NCBI GenBank assembly: GCA_025457915.1
Contig: JALOTL010000006.1
Coordinates: 62,001 to 126,000, forward strand
Source of the DNA: Spirochaetota bacterium
Lineage (GTDB): Bacteria; Spirochaetota; UBA4802; UBA5550
Direction of reading: 5' to 3'
Length of the DNA: 64,000 nucleotides
The notes beneath the pieces are model-generated. The model searched no databases and was not told the DNA's origin. It saw only the letters and a program-made list of their open reading frames with translations. Positions 36,195 to 44,455 of this stretch are shown here, in pieces; within the stretch, counting starts at the first letter, position 1, and the number at the start of each line of letters is the position of its first letter. The translations under genes and the position numbers were made by a program.

Positions 36195-38234
36195 ATGACT
36201 GAACTAGAATTAAAAATAAGAAGCAGAGACTTCGGCACCCTGGTTGAATACATCAAGGCCAGCAACCTGGATGTCGACATTTCAACGATTGAGAAGGCTT
36301 ACAGGTTCGCCGAAAACGCCCACAGGGACCAGAAGCGGCTATCCGGAGAACCGTATATAACGCACCCCCTCGAGGTGTCTCTCATCCTTGCCGGGCTCAG
36401 AATGGATACAGAATCGATAACCGCCGCGCTCCTTCATGATACAGTGGAGGACACCGGGACCACCCTGGAGGCGATTAAAAATGAATTCGGCAGCGAGATC
36501 GTTCAGCTCGTTGACGGCGTCACTAAAATATCATCGATAAAAAACAAATCAAAAACCACCGCTCAAGCCGAGACCCTGCGAAAAATGCTGATTGCCACCA
36601 TAATAGACATCCGGGTGATTATAATAAAACTGGCTGACAAGCTTCACAACATGAGAACGATTATGTTCCAGCCCGAAGAGAAAAAAAATAAAATCGCCCA
36701 TGAAACCATGGATATTTATGCCCCGATTGCCAGAAGGCTGGGAATGTCCAAAATCAGCGCGGAGCTTGAAGACACATCCTTCTATGTTTTGCACAGGGTG
36801 GAATACATTAACCTCAAAAAAATGATTTCCAAGAGGAAAACCGAGCTCGAGGAATACCTCGATAATGTAAGATCCATACTCAATGAAAAATTCCTAGAAC
36901 TGGATATTACCGCGGAAATCACAAGCAGGGCCAAACACCTTTTTTCCATATATACAAAAATGAACGAAAACAACAAGACCTTCGACGACATATACGACAT
37001 CAGGGCGATAAGGATCATCACTAATGAAATCAAAGACTGCTATGGAATACTTGGAATCATTCATACCCTCTGGTCGCCGATAGCGATGAGATTCAAGGAT
37101 TACATCGCCGTACCTAAATCGAACATGTACCAGTCGCTCCACACGACCGTTATGGGGCCTGAAGGCTTTCCACTCGAGGTGCAGATAAGGACCGAGGAGA
37201 TGCATGCCACCGCGGAAATGGGAATAGCGGCCCACTGGGTTTACAAGGAAAAGACCAAGATAAAAAGGGACTACAAGGATCTCAGCCTTCTTCAGGATAT
37301 TACCATCTGGCAGAACGAGCTGAAGGATTCCAAGGAATTCCTCCAGACTCTCAAGATGGATCTTTACAAGGACGAGATATTCGTATTCACTCCGAAAGGT
37401 AAAATCGTAAAACTTCCCGAGGGCGCCACCCCGATTGACTTCGCTTACGCGATACACACGGAAATCGGCAACCACACGGTCGGATCCAAGGTGAACAATA
37501 TAATAGTCCCGCTTAAAACCAGGCTGGAAAGCGGAGACATAGTCGAGATCCTTACCAGCAAGGCAGGTCATCCGTCCGAGGCATGGATAAAGTTCGTAAT
37601 TTCTCCGAATGCCAAGTATAAAATCCGGAACTGGTTCAAGAGAAAGCTTGATCCAGAGAAACCCGTTCCCGGCGATTCCCGGCAGGAGTCTGAAAAATCC
37701 AGAGAAGAGAAAAGGATTGAGGTTGCAATTCCGATCGATGAACAGGCAAAATTGCGCAGGATTTCAAAAAACAACAGGATCGGCGTTTCAATCGAAGGCG
37801 CTTCAAATGTCATGATCAGGCTTTCGCAATGCTGCCAGCCGATCCCAGGCGACGATGTTATAGGTTTTATTACCAGGGGAAGAGGAATAACCGTCCATAA
37901 AAAGGAATGCCCGTCATTAAAAAGGCTTAGGATGGAAAAAGAGAGATTCATCAATATCGTATGGGAAGATTCCGGCAAATCGCTCTATCCGGTAAAAATC
38001 GCAGTAAGGGCGCTTGACAGGCCAAACCTCCTCAAGGATATTGCCGATGAAATAGCCCTTTCAAAGACAAATATAATTAAAGCCGAAGCATCCGCCACCA
38101 GCGCAGACGCGGAATTCAAATTCATTCTGGAAGTGAAAAACAACGAGCACCTCAAGGATATACTGGGTAGAATAAAAAAGATAAAAAACATCATAGATGC
38201 ATACAAGGTCAATGAAAAGGTGGTGCTCAAATAA
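36195..38234 (+). CDS. rel: Rel/SpoT bifunctional (p)ppGpp synthetase/hydrolase
   Basis: 679 residues. HD hydrolase domain with His43, His57 and His81-Asp82 followed by EDT (LLHDTVEDTG); synthetase domain about 225-345 with YDIRAIRII and YKDYIAVPKSN-like FKDYIAVPKSNMYQSLHTT; TGS domain about 385-450 (FVFTPKGKIVKLPEGATPIDFAYAIH); linker with a CCxPIPGD (SQCCQPIPGD) segment; C-terminal ACT domain (about 600-675). All modules are present, so this is likely the cell's main stringent-response enzyme, making and degrading (p)ppGpp at the ribosome. It is followed 3 bases later by maf. Confidence 0.96.
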   Translation: MTELELKIRSRDFGTLVEYIKASNLDVDISTIEKAYRFAENAHRDQKRLSGEPYITHPLEVSLILAGLRMDTESITAALLHDTVEDTGTTLEAIKNEFGSEIVQLVDGVTKISSIKNKSKTTAQAETLRKMLIATIIDIRVIIIKLADKLHNMRTIMFQPEEKKNKIAHETMDIYAPIARRLGMSKISAELEDTSFYVLHRVEYINLKKMISKRKTELEEYLDNVRSILNEKFLELDITAEITSRAKHLFSIYTKMNENNKTFDDIYDIRAIRIITNEIKDCYGILGIIHTLWSPIAMRFKDYIAVPKSNMYQSLHTTVMGPEGFPLEVQIRTEEMHATAEMGIAAHWVYKEKTKIKRDYKDLSLLQDITIWQNELKDSKEFLQTLKMDLYKDEIFVFTPKGKIVKLPEGATPIDFAYAIHTEIGNHTVGSKVNNIIVPLKTRLESGDIVEILTSKAGHPSEAWIKFVISPNAKYKIRNWFKRKLDPEKPVPGDSRQESEKSREEKRIEVAIPIDEQAKLRRISKNNRIGVSIEGASNVMIRLSQCCQPIPGDDVIGFITRGRGITVHKKECPSLKRLRMEKERFINIVWEDSGKSLYPVKIAVRALDRPNLLKDIADEIALSKTNIIKAEASATSADAEFKFILEVKNNEHLKDILGRIKKIKNIIDAYKVNEKVVLK

Positions 38235-38237
38235 ATC

Positions 38238-38834
38238 ATGGACGTCATTCTCGGTTCGGCATCTCCAAGAAGAAAGGAAATTCTGTCGGGCATTCTCGAA
38301 TCATTCAGAATACTGATCCCTGACATAGACGAAACCCGATTCCAGGGAGAAGATCCCGTACTATATTCGCGCAGAATGGCTCTTGAAAAAGCGGATTCGC
38401 TTTTTAAAAGGTACTCCCTACCGGTAAAAACGCTTATTATTTCTTCTGATACCATAGTTGTAATCAACGGCAGAATTCTCGGGAAACCATCTTCACTGGA
38501 AAATGCATTTGAAATGTTGAAGTCGCTTAACGGCAGGACGCACCGCGTCATTACAAGCGTAGCTTTATACCGCATCGATTCCGGTGGGAATAAAACGGCA
38601 TGGGTTGATCATGACATAACGCATGTAACATTCAAGAAACTTAACGATGCCGGTATAAGAAAATATCTTTCAATGATTGATTACCTTGACAAGGCCGGAG
38701 CGTACGCGATGCAGGAACACGGCCGGTGTATTATTGAAAAATATGAAGGCTCAATTACCAACATCATAGGTCTTCCCCTCAGGCTAATCTTCAGGATGTT
38801 TTCCGTTTCAGGAATTATTGGAGAAATAATCTGA
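38238..38834 (+). CDS. maf: Maf-family nucleotide pyrophosphatase
   Basis: 198 residues. N-terminal GSASPRRKEIL (substrate-binding loop), ISSDTIVVINGRILGKP with the catalytic Asp, and a later DKAGAYAMQEHG. Maf proteins hydrolyse dTTP/UTP or other nucleotides to monophosphate and pyrophosphate and are linked to septum formation and non-canonical nucleotide removal. It begins three bases after rel and is probably co-transcribed. Confidence 0.93.
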   Translation: MDVILGSASPRRKEILSGILESFRILIPDIDETRFQGEDPVLYSRRMALEKADSLFKRYSLPVKTLIISSDTIVVINGRILGKPSSLENAFEMLKSLNGRTHRVITSVALYRIDSGGNKTAWVDHDITHVTFKKLNDAGIRKYLSMIDYLDKAGAYAMQEHGRCIIEKYEGSITNIIGLPLRLIFRMFSVSGIIGEII

Positions 38835-38905
38835 TTGCCGAAAAGATATTGACTATTTATTCTTTTTATAACATGATGAATCAATTATAAAAAGGGAGCC
38901 ACATC

Positions 38906-39430
38906 ATGTCGCAGAGAAAAAAATATATTATCGATAGAAAATTTCAATTCAGGCACACTTTTTTTATAATAGGCATTGTTGCCGTCATTACCGCATCGAT
39001 ATTATCCGCTATTACAATAAGCGTTGTTTATAATAATAACAGAATTGAAAACATTTATGAAATCGAAAACAGCGTCGTAAGCTTTCTAACATCGCGTCCG
39101 ACAGCACCCAACGACGACGCGTATAAAACAGCGATGAAGAATATTTCCCGGAACCATTCCAACAACATGCAGACACTCAAAAATATAATCCAATACAACC
39201 GTATTCTTCTGATTTTATTAATAGGCATAATCTTAATACAGGGTTTAATCCTCTATCTTATACTTATCAGGCTTACCCACAAAATTTCAGGACCGATATA
39301 CGTGATGAGCAATTATATCACAGAAATACTTAACGGCATGACCCCGGTAATCAGGCCCTTAAGAAGCGGTGACCAGCTTAAGGATTTTTACGACCTTCTA
39401 CTGAAACTCTTCGACAAGTTTAAAAAATAA
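38906..39430 (+). CDS. Two-span HAMP-like membrane protein
   Basis: 174 residues: a basic N-terminus (DRKFQFRHTF), a membrane span (about 17-40), an extracytoplasmic loop of about 55 residues, a second span (about 95-120) and a HAMP-like cytoplasmic tail (LTHKISGPIYVMSNY...). Such short proteins are common beside chemotaxis or signalling genes in diderms but have no catalytic domain. AAAGGGAG gives a strong ribosome site. TTGACT at 38849-38854 with CATGAT 17 bases later may be its promoter. Function unknown. Confidence 0.75.
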   Translation: MSQRKKYIIDRKFQFRHTFFIIGIVAVITASILSAITISVVYNNNRIENIYEIENSVVSFLTSRPTAPNDDAYKTAMKNISRNHSNNMQTLKNIIQYNRILLILLIGIILIQGLILYLILIRLTHKISGPIYVMSNYITEILNGMTPVIRPLRSGDQLKDFYDLLLKLFDKFKK

Positions 39431-39478
39431 TACCCCCTACCTAAATTACATTCCCGATGTTCGATTGTGGCCGCCCCT

Positions 39479-39522
39479 CTACATCCGTGTAGTCGCGCCA
39501 TTAATGCTTACATACATGTAAG
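39479..39522. repeat. Two adjacent short inverted repeats upstream of ssb
   Basis: CTACA-N4-TGTAG (39479-39492) and CTTACAT-N2-ATGTAAG (39507-39522). The second has perfect 7-base arms and could be an operator or a small hairpin. They lie about 140-180 bases before the ssb start. No known LexA or NrdR box matches. Confidence 0.4.
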
Positions 39523-39662
39523 ACAAAACACATGATAAAACCTGGAATTGTGATTTATAATATCAAAGAAACCACTGATTTTTATAGGAACCCATAAAAA
39601 ATTTCTAAAACAATGTCACCGTCCGTTTATTAATTAAAAGGACAAAATAAGGAGTCATCCAA

Positions 39663-40007
39663 ATGCAGAACTACGCGAACGCAACAATTGAAGGATTTGC
39701 GACGGGAAATCCGAATTTCAAAAAAACAAAAACAGGCAAATCGGTCTGTACCTTCTCCCTTGCCGTCAACCACTATACAAAGCCGGACGCGGAACCCAGG
39801 GTTTCATTCATCGACGTGGAAACATGGGAAAAAATCGCCGAGATATGCTCCGGAAGCATATTAAAAGGGAAAAGGGTAATGGTAATCGGTGAGCTCAGGC
39901 AGGACAGGTGGGAAAACGATGAAGGCAAAACCCTATCGAGGATAAAGATAGTGGGAAATGAAATCAGATTTATAGAATCCGGGAAGAAACCTGAAGCCAC
40001 TGCATAA
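39663..40007 (+). CDS. ssb: Single-stranded DNA-binding protein
   Basis: 114 residues: only the OB-fold of SSB, starting MQNYANATIEGFATGNPNFKKTKTGKSVCTFSLAV, with the conserved WEKIAEIC and KGKRVMVIGELRQDRWENDEG segments. It lacks the acidic C-terminal tail (usually ending DDDIPF) that recruits partner proteins, so it may be a specialised or accessory SSB. AAGGAG precedes the ATG. A strong terminator follows at once. Confidence 0.9.
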   Translation: MQNYANATIEGFATGNPNFKKTKTGKSVCTFSLAVNHYTKPDAEPRVSFIDVETWEKIAEICSGSILKGKRVMVIGELRQDRWENDEGKTLSRIKIVGNEIRFIESGKKPEATA

Positions 40008-40010
40008 TAG

Positions 40011-40042
40011 AAGGCCGGTGTGTAATGCACACCGGCCTTTTT
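40011..40042 (+). terminator. Rho-independent terminator after ssb
   Basis: Perfect 12-base arms AAGGCCGGTGTG (40011-40022) and CACACCGGCCTT (40028-40039) around TAATG, followed by a T run to 40042. The same hairpin would also serve the convergent minus-strand gene poorly, since the A run on the other side is short. Confidence 0.9.
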
Positions 40043-40054
40043 GTAAGTATGAAT

Positions 40055-40804
40055 TCATATTGTCTTATGTTTATCGGAAAGAGCTTCCATGACTACCGAA
40101 AGATTTTCAGTAAAAAAACCGTCCGCGCCGATCTCAACAAGCCGTTTCACATGGTTTTTTTCATTAACATTCAGCATGAAAACATGAATGCCCTTTTCCT
40201 TTGCCTGCTTTATCAAACCCTGGTTGCCTATATGTGAAATGCCTATGGACTCAGGTGTGATGAATGCGTCCGCCTTAAAATTCCTGAAAAAATATAAAAG
40301 GCCGCTTCTGAAAAGCATGTAGAACCCGAGAAAACCGGCAATCGAAAATGAGGTCGCCATTCCGGGAAATGTCCTTCTTATTCTTCCAATGATCTTTCCG
40401 CCGGCAAAACCGATCATAATTCTATCAGTTGCATCGGCTTTTTTTACCGCATCGCAGAATAACTCCGCCACATGCTGGTTATCGCCGGCGAGATTGAAGC
40501 AAAATCTGCCGTCCGGGAATTCTTCAAGGATTACATTTAATTCCGGAAAGAGATCCGATGCAGGCGATTTCTGTTTCAATTCCGCCAGCGTCATTCCGCC
40601 GGATACCCCCCTGTCGAATCCTCCCGTGTCGGATTCCGATCCGGCAACGAGTTTCCCATCGGAAGTAATTCCAATTGTGGTGAAAACCGCATCGGCGCCC
40701 AGAGAAAAAGCATTTTTGAAATTTGCAATCGTTGCGGATTTTCCTTCAGGTGTTCCGCCGTTGACGGAAAAAATCACCGGTTCAGGAGAAAAAAATTTTT
40801 TCAT
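40055..40804 (-). CDS. GDPD-fold protein lacking catalytic residues
   Basis: 249 residues that align with glycerophosphodiester phosphodiesterases: GADAVFTTIGITSDGKLV corresponds to GADGIELDV-x-L-T-DGV-x-V, and FPELNVILEEFPD and GADGFFTENL match later family segments. But the catalytic positions are replaced: HRG is VNGG, PEN is GKS, ELD is FTT, and the later HD is SES. All the metal and acid-base residues of a normal GDPD are therefore missing, so it is probably a pseudoenzyme that may still bind a lipid or phosphodiester. No signal peptide. Convergent with ssb. Confidence 0.75.
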   Translation of the reverse strand: MKKFFSPEPVIFSVNGGTPEGKSATIANFKNAFSLGADAVFTTIGITSDGKLVAGSESDTGGFDRGVSGGMTLAELKQKSPASDLFPELNVILEEFPDGRFCFNLAGDNQHVAELFCDAVKKADATDRIMIGFAGGKIIGRIRRTFPGMATSFSIAGFLGFYMLFRSGLLYFFRNFKADAFITPESIGISHIGNQGLIKQAKEKGIHVFMLNVNEKNHVKRLVEIGADGFFTENLSVVMEALSDKHKTI

Positions 40805-41010
40805 AATTAAACCCGAAAATAAATTCTACGACAATAAAATAATTTTTATTAAAAAATTCAAGTTAATAATTTAAGTTCGCAATAAAGCCTGAATATTGTT
40901 AAAAAACCCATGAGTGATGCCTGTTTTTTATTCCATATAAATCATTTGACAATTTTAAGTATTTAATTAATTTTAAATAAAAATATAAATATTGGAAAGC
41001 GATCCGCTTG

Positions 41011-41844
41011 ATGTCATCAGATACAGATTTAAATATTCCCAGGCTCATCAGACGCATTATTTCAGGCGTAATTAAAAAAACCGGCCGCAAGAATCAGAAT
41101 GGCATCTTTGATTCCGATGCAATAAACAGCCTGGACACTCCCAGGAGAGACATGATCCGCGGCGTTTTAAATCTCTCAGATAAAAATGCTCGGGACATCA
41201 TGATCCCCCGTGTAGATATTGTTGCGATCGAATCCGATACGGATCTCAAATCCCTCGTAAAAAAAATCTGCGACGCCGGCCATTCCCGAGTCCCAGTATA
41301 TGAAGAAACAATCGACAATATCATTGGCATGCTGTATGTCAAGGACCTGATAAGGCTCATTGCTGAAAAATCCAGAAGGAAATTCCAGCTTAAAAAAATT
41401 CTTCACGATCCATTTTTTGTTCCCGAAACGATGCCTCTTGATGAACTGCTCCTTGAATTCAAACACAGGAAACAGCATATTGCCGTGATTGTGGACGAAT
41501 ACGGAGGCATAGGAGGAGTGGTTACCATGGAGGATATACTCGAGGAGATAGTCGGCGAGATAAAAGATGAATTCGATGAAGACGAACTCCCGGATATTGA
41601 AAAAATAGGAACGAACATGTATGAGGTTGATCCCAGAATGCCTCTATCCGAATTCAATGAAAAAATCGGTCTCTCGTTATCAACCGATGATTTTGACACA
41701 ATCGGCGGTTACGTTTTCGATCTTTTCGGAAAGATACCGGATAAGGATGAAGAGATAGGCATCGATAATCTCATTTTTAAAATCAAGGATATAAAAGGAA
41801 CGGTTATAAACCGCATCCTTGTGACACTGAAAAAACGCAAATAG
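41011..41844 (+). CDS. CorC/TlyC-like CBS-domain protein
   Basis: 277 residues from ATG 41011 (a TTG one codon earlier is possible). Two CBS domains (about 60-190; MIPRVDIVAI, SRVPVYEE, HIAVIVDEYGG and GGVVTMEDILEEIVGEI) and a C-terminal CorC/HlyC-type domain (about 200-275). Unlike full-length transporters of this family it has no N-terminal DUF21 membrane domain, matching the short cytoplasmic CorC. The family is linked to Mg2+/Co2+ efflux and adenosine-nucleotide sensing. It lies 21 bases before recO. Confidence 0.9.
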   Translation: MSSDTDLNIPRLIRRIISGVIKKTGRKNQNGIFDSDAINSLDTPRRDMIRGVLNLSDKNARDIMIPRVDIVAIESDTDLKSLVKKICDAGHSRVPVYEETIDNIIGMLYVKDLIRLIAEKSRRKFQLKKILHDPFFVPETMPLDELLLEFKHRKQHIAVIVDEYGGIGGVVTMEDILEEIVGEIKDEFDEDELPDIEKIGTNMYEVDPRMPLSEFNEKIGLSLSTDDFDTIGGYVFDLFGKIPDKDEEIGIDNLIFKIKDIKGTVINRILVTLKKRK

Positions 41845-41865
41845 ACACTGCAGACAAGAAACGTT

Positions 41866-42600
41866 TTGGAAATAAGCAAGACAGACGGCATAATTCTCAA
41901 ATCGCGACCATCAGGAGAATCCGATATTACCTCTGTGATCCTGACCAGTGATTACGGAAAAAAACGATTCATATTCAAGGGACTTAAAAAAAGCAGGAAA
42001 AGGTCCATCGCCGCGGTTGAACCCGGTTCAGTAATAAACCTTTTATATTATAACCATGAGGACAGGGAATTTCAAATAGTAAACGAATTCATCCAGCTGA
42101 TGTCTTTCGCGGAAATCCGTAATGATTATAACAGGATAATGCACCTTTTTTTTCTTCTGGAGATAGTTGAAAAAACCACAGGGTTCGGTATAAAAGACCA
42201 GGTGCTGTATGCAATGCTCGTTTCTGCTGTTGAAAAAGTATCGTCTGCTGAACACCTTGAATACCTGACCTCTTTTTTCATACTGCATCTTCTTCGTATC
42301 GGAGGGATACTCCCGGATTATTCGAAGTGTGAATACTGCGGCAGAAATTGCATAAACCAATTCCACGTCTCAGCCGTCGATTTAAAGCCGGCATGTAAAA
42401 ACTGCATAAATAAAGGACCGGTGCTTCCGGCAGGGACATCGGCTTTTGTCATTGCATCATTGAAAAATAAATACGGGGAAATAAACTTCGACAGGTTCTG
42501 CAGGGAGGAAATTCTGGATTTGATATTTCATCAATCCCTTTTCCTTGAAAAGTATTATCACATTGAGATAAAAAGCAAGGGTTATATACTGCACCCATGA
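41866..42600 (+). CDS. recO: RecO, DNA repair protein
   Basis: 244 residues. The N-terminal OB-fold (KTDGIILKSRPSGESD) and the C-terminal helical part with a zinc-like C-x2-C...C-x2-C (CEYCGRNC ... CKNC). RecO promotes RecA loading and annealing in the RecFOR recombination pathway. The start is TTG (41866), which gives the expected family N-terminus; no ATG alternative is nearby. It follows the CorC-like gene closely. Confidence 0.9.
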   Translation: MEISKTDGIILKSRPSGESDITSVILTSDYGKKRFIFKGLKKSRKRSIAAVEPGSVINLLYYNHEDREFQIVNEFIQLMSFAEIRNDYNRIMHLFFLLEIVEKTTGFGIKDQVLYAMLVSAVEKVSSAEHLEYLTSFFILHLLRIGGILPDYSKCEYCGRNCINQFHVSAVDLKPACKNCINKGPVLPAGTSAFVIASLKNKYGEINFDRFCREEILDLIFHQSLFLEKYYHIEIKSKGYILHP

Positions 42601-42608
42601 ACGGAGAA

Positions 42609-42986
42609 TCAGGTTTCTCTACCATTTTTCCACAGGTCTCTCTCCTTTTTCAAATGTTCAAGAAGTCGCCCGGCGGTCCAGGCGATATTTTCTTCGGTAA
42701 GAAGGCAGAAAATCGGCCTCGGAATATCCCCGGGGAAGGCCTCAATGCATTTTGATATCTCTTCATCGCTGAATCCGATAAACATAATAATTTTATCTAT
42801 CACGTCATGGTATGCCGAAGAGCCTGCGGAATCGAGAATTTCAGAAACAGTAAGATCGTCCATTCCAGATGCGCTTATCAGGATTATATCCCTGCCGAGC
42901 AGGCCGTTGAAGGATATTTTTATTCCGCAGGCCTGATTTTCGGGATACCCGTATGACATTATCGCAGCAGGATTCGTATCAGGCAC
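42609..42986 (-). CDS. DUF3783 domain protein
   Basis: 125 residues. The C-terminal half carries the DUF3783 pattern: IMFIGFSDEEI, then PRPIFCLLTEENIAW and LLEHLKKERD. The function of this domain is not known. No signal peptide. It ends eight bases from the recO stop (convergent) and lies 18 bases after the end of the ankyrin gene on the same strand, so it is probably read separately or with that gene. Confidence 0.8.
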   Translation of the reverse strand: MPDTNPAAIMSYGYPENQACGIKISFNGLLGRDIILISASGMDDLTVSEILDSAGSSAYHDVIDKIIMFIGFSDEEISKCIEAFPGDIPRPIFCLLTEENIAWTAGRLLEHLKKERDLWKNGRET

Positions 42987-43004
42987 TGGACCCTCCCAAT
43001 TTTA

Positions 43005-44222
43005 TTATTTTGATATGGATTTTAAAAGATCCCTGGCCCTTTCATCGCCAATATCCGCAGGTATTTTACCGTCATTGTTTTTCTGGCCCAACCGGGCGCC
43101 CTTTGAAATAAGAAGCCTCATAACGGCGGTTTCACCTTTCGCGGAAGAAAGGTGAAGCGGAGTATTTCCATTATAATTCAGGGAATTGACATCGGCTCCT
43201 TTTAAAATGAGAAATTCAGCGATTGAAAAATCTCCCGCATTTGAAGCGATGTGGAGAGGCATATTACCGGCCGAGTCCCTCATGTTGATCCCGGCGCCGC
43301 TTTTTATCAAAAATCTTACCGCACCGAGATCGCCGTTTGAAACAGATTCAAAAAGGGGGGTGCTGCCGTTATCGTCCGCAATGTTTATACCGGCGCCTTT
43401 TTTTACCAGGTGCATCATGACGCCGAGCCTTTTTTCATTCGCCGCGGTGAAAAGCGGGGTTCTGCCGTTTTTATCCCTGATATTAATTCCGGAACCCTTT
43501 TTCACAAGAACCCTGACCGCAGGAAGATTGCCCTTTGATGCTGCTTCATGAAGGGGGGTATTTCCCTGCTTGTTTTTTGAATACATATCGCCGCCGTGTT
43601 TAACGAGATACTCTACAACCGCCTGATCGCTGCTGTTCGAGGCCGTGTGAAGTGGCGTATCCCCGTTTTCGTTCCTTGAATTTACCGCCGCTCCTTTTTC
43701 AATAAGGCAAATTACTGAAGCCAGGTTGAGGTTCTGCACAGCCACGTGAAGCGGCGTTTCATCGCTTTTGTTTTTTGAATTCGGGTTCGCCCTTCTTGCA
43801 AGCAATAGTTCCATAACACCGAGTTCTCCCCTCGACGCGCAAATATGCAGGGGGGTGTTGCCGTCATCCCTTCTCGCGTTAAGATTGGCCCCTTTCGATA
43901 TCAGGAAATCGGCAACCGCGACTTCACCGTAATATACCGCGCTGTGAAGCGGGGTATTGCCGTCCGTGTTTTTAGAGTTGATTGAAGCGCCCTTTGATAC
44001 CAGGAGCTCGACCGTGGAAAGATCACCTTTTGATGCGGCGACATGCAGCGGGGTGTCGGAATCTTCGTTTTTTGAATTGATCCTGGCGCCATTCTCGATA
44101 TGCTGTTTTACAGACTTATAATCCGACCTTATAATTGCGTTGAAAAGGTCCTCGCTTGAATCAGCCATAACGGCGCCTGCGGCGGACAGGTAAATAAGAA
44201 AAAACGCGGTCTTTTGCTTCAT
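43005..44222 (-). CDS. Exported ankyrin-repeat protein
   Basis: 405 residues from ATG 44222, chosen because CCGGAG precedes it (a longer frame to 44237 exists). A signal peptide (about 1-20) is followed by about 12 ankyrin repeats of 33 residues, each with the TPLH motif (first and last are imperfect caps). Ankyrin repeats mediate protein-protein binding; exported forms in diderms are less common and are known mainly in pathogens and symbionts. There is no additional domain. A near-perfect promoter lies at 44324-44352. Binding partner unknown. Confidence 0.88.
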   Translation of the reverse strand: MKQKTAFFLIYLSAAGAVMADSSEDLFNAIIRSDYKSVKQHIENGARINSKNEDSDTPLHVAASKGDLSTVELLVSKGASINSKNTDGNTPLHSAVYYGEVAVADFLISKGANLNARRDDGNTPLHICASRGELGVMELLLARRANPNSKNKSDETPLHVAVQNLNLASVICLIEKGAAVNSRNENGDTPLHTASNSSDQAVVEYLVKHGGDMYSKNKQGNTPLHEAASKGNLPAVRVLVKKGSGINIRDKNGRTPLFTAANEKRLGVMMHLVKKGAGINIADDNGSTPLFESVSNGDLGAVRFLIKSGAGINMRDSAGNMPLHIASNAGDFSIAEFLILKGADVNSLNYNGNTPLHLSSAKGETAVMRLLISKGARLGQKNNDGKIPADIGDERARDLLKSISK

Positions 44223-44323
44223 GAATGCTCCGGTCATCTGCTGGGATCAAGGCGCATCAGAGGCACCATGCGTCTTTAATCTCCCTGGAGAAAAAAGAAT
44301 TTACTTTTACTTTTAAAAGCATG

Positions 44324-44352
44324 ATTATATTTTGACATTAAATAACTGTCAA
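44324..44352 (-). promoter_or_regulatory. Near-consensus promoter of the ankyrin gene
   Basis: On the minus strand perfect TTGACA (44347-44352), a 17-base spacer and perfect TATAAT (44324-44329). On the plus strand the facing TTGACA (44332-44337) makes an inverted repeat TTGACA-N9-TGTCAA, so the site may also act for purB or as an operator, though no good plus-strand -10 is visible. Confidence 0.6.
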
Positions 44353-44455
44353 TAGCTTATAGAAAAAAACTTGATAAAAACCGGGTTTCTTATGATCTTT
44401 TCATAATCATATTATAATAAATTTCAGCACAATCAAAATTAACGCGGGTGATGCG

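Noticed and set aside
43005-44222. Regular repeats about 99 bases apart, resembling a tandem array
   Set aside because: They encode the 33-residue ankyrin repeats and diverge in sequence; not a CRISPR or DNA-level tandem repeat.
44332-44352. TTGACA-N9-TGTCAA as a dedicated operator
   Set aside because: It is explained at least in part by a -35 hexamer on each strand; reported as promoter rather than as a proven operator.
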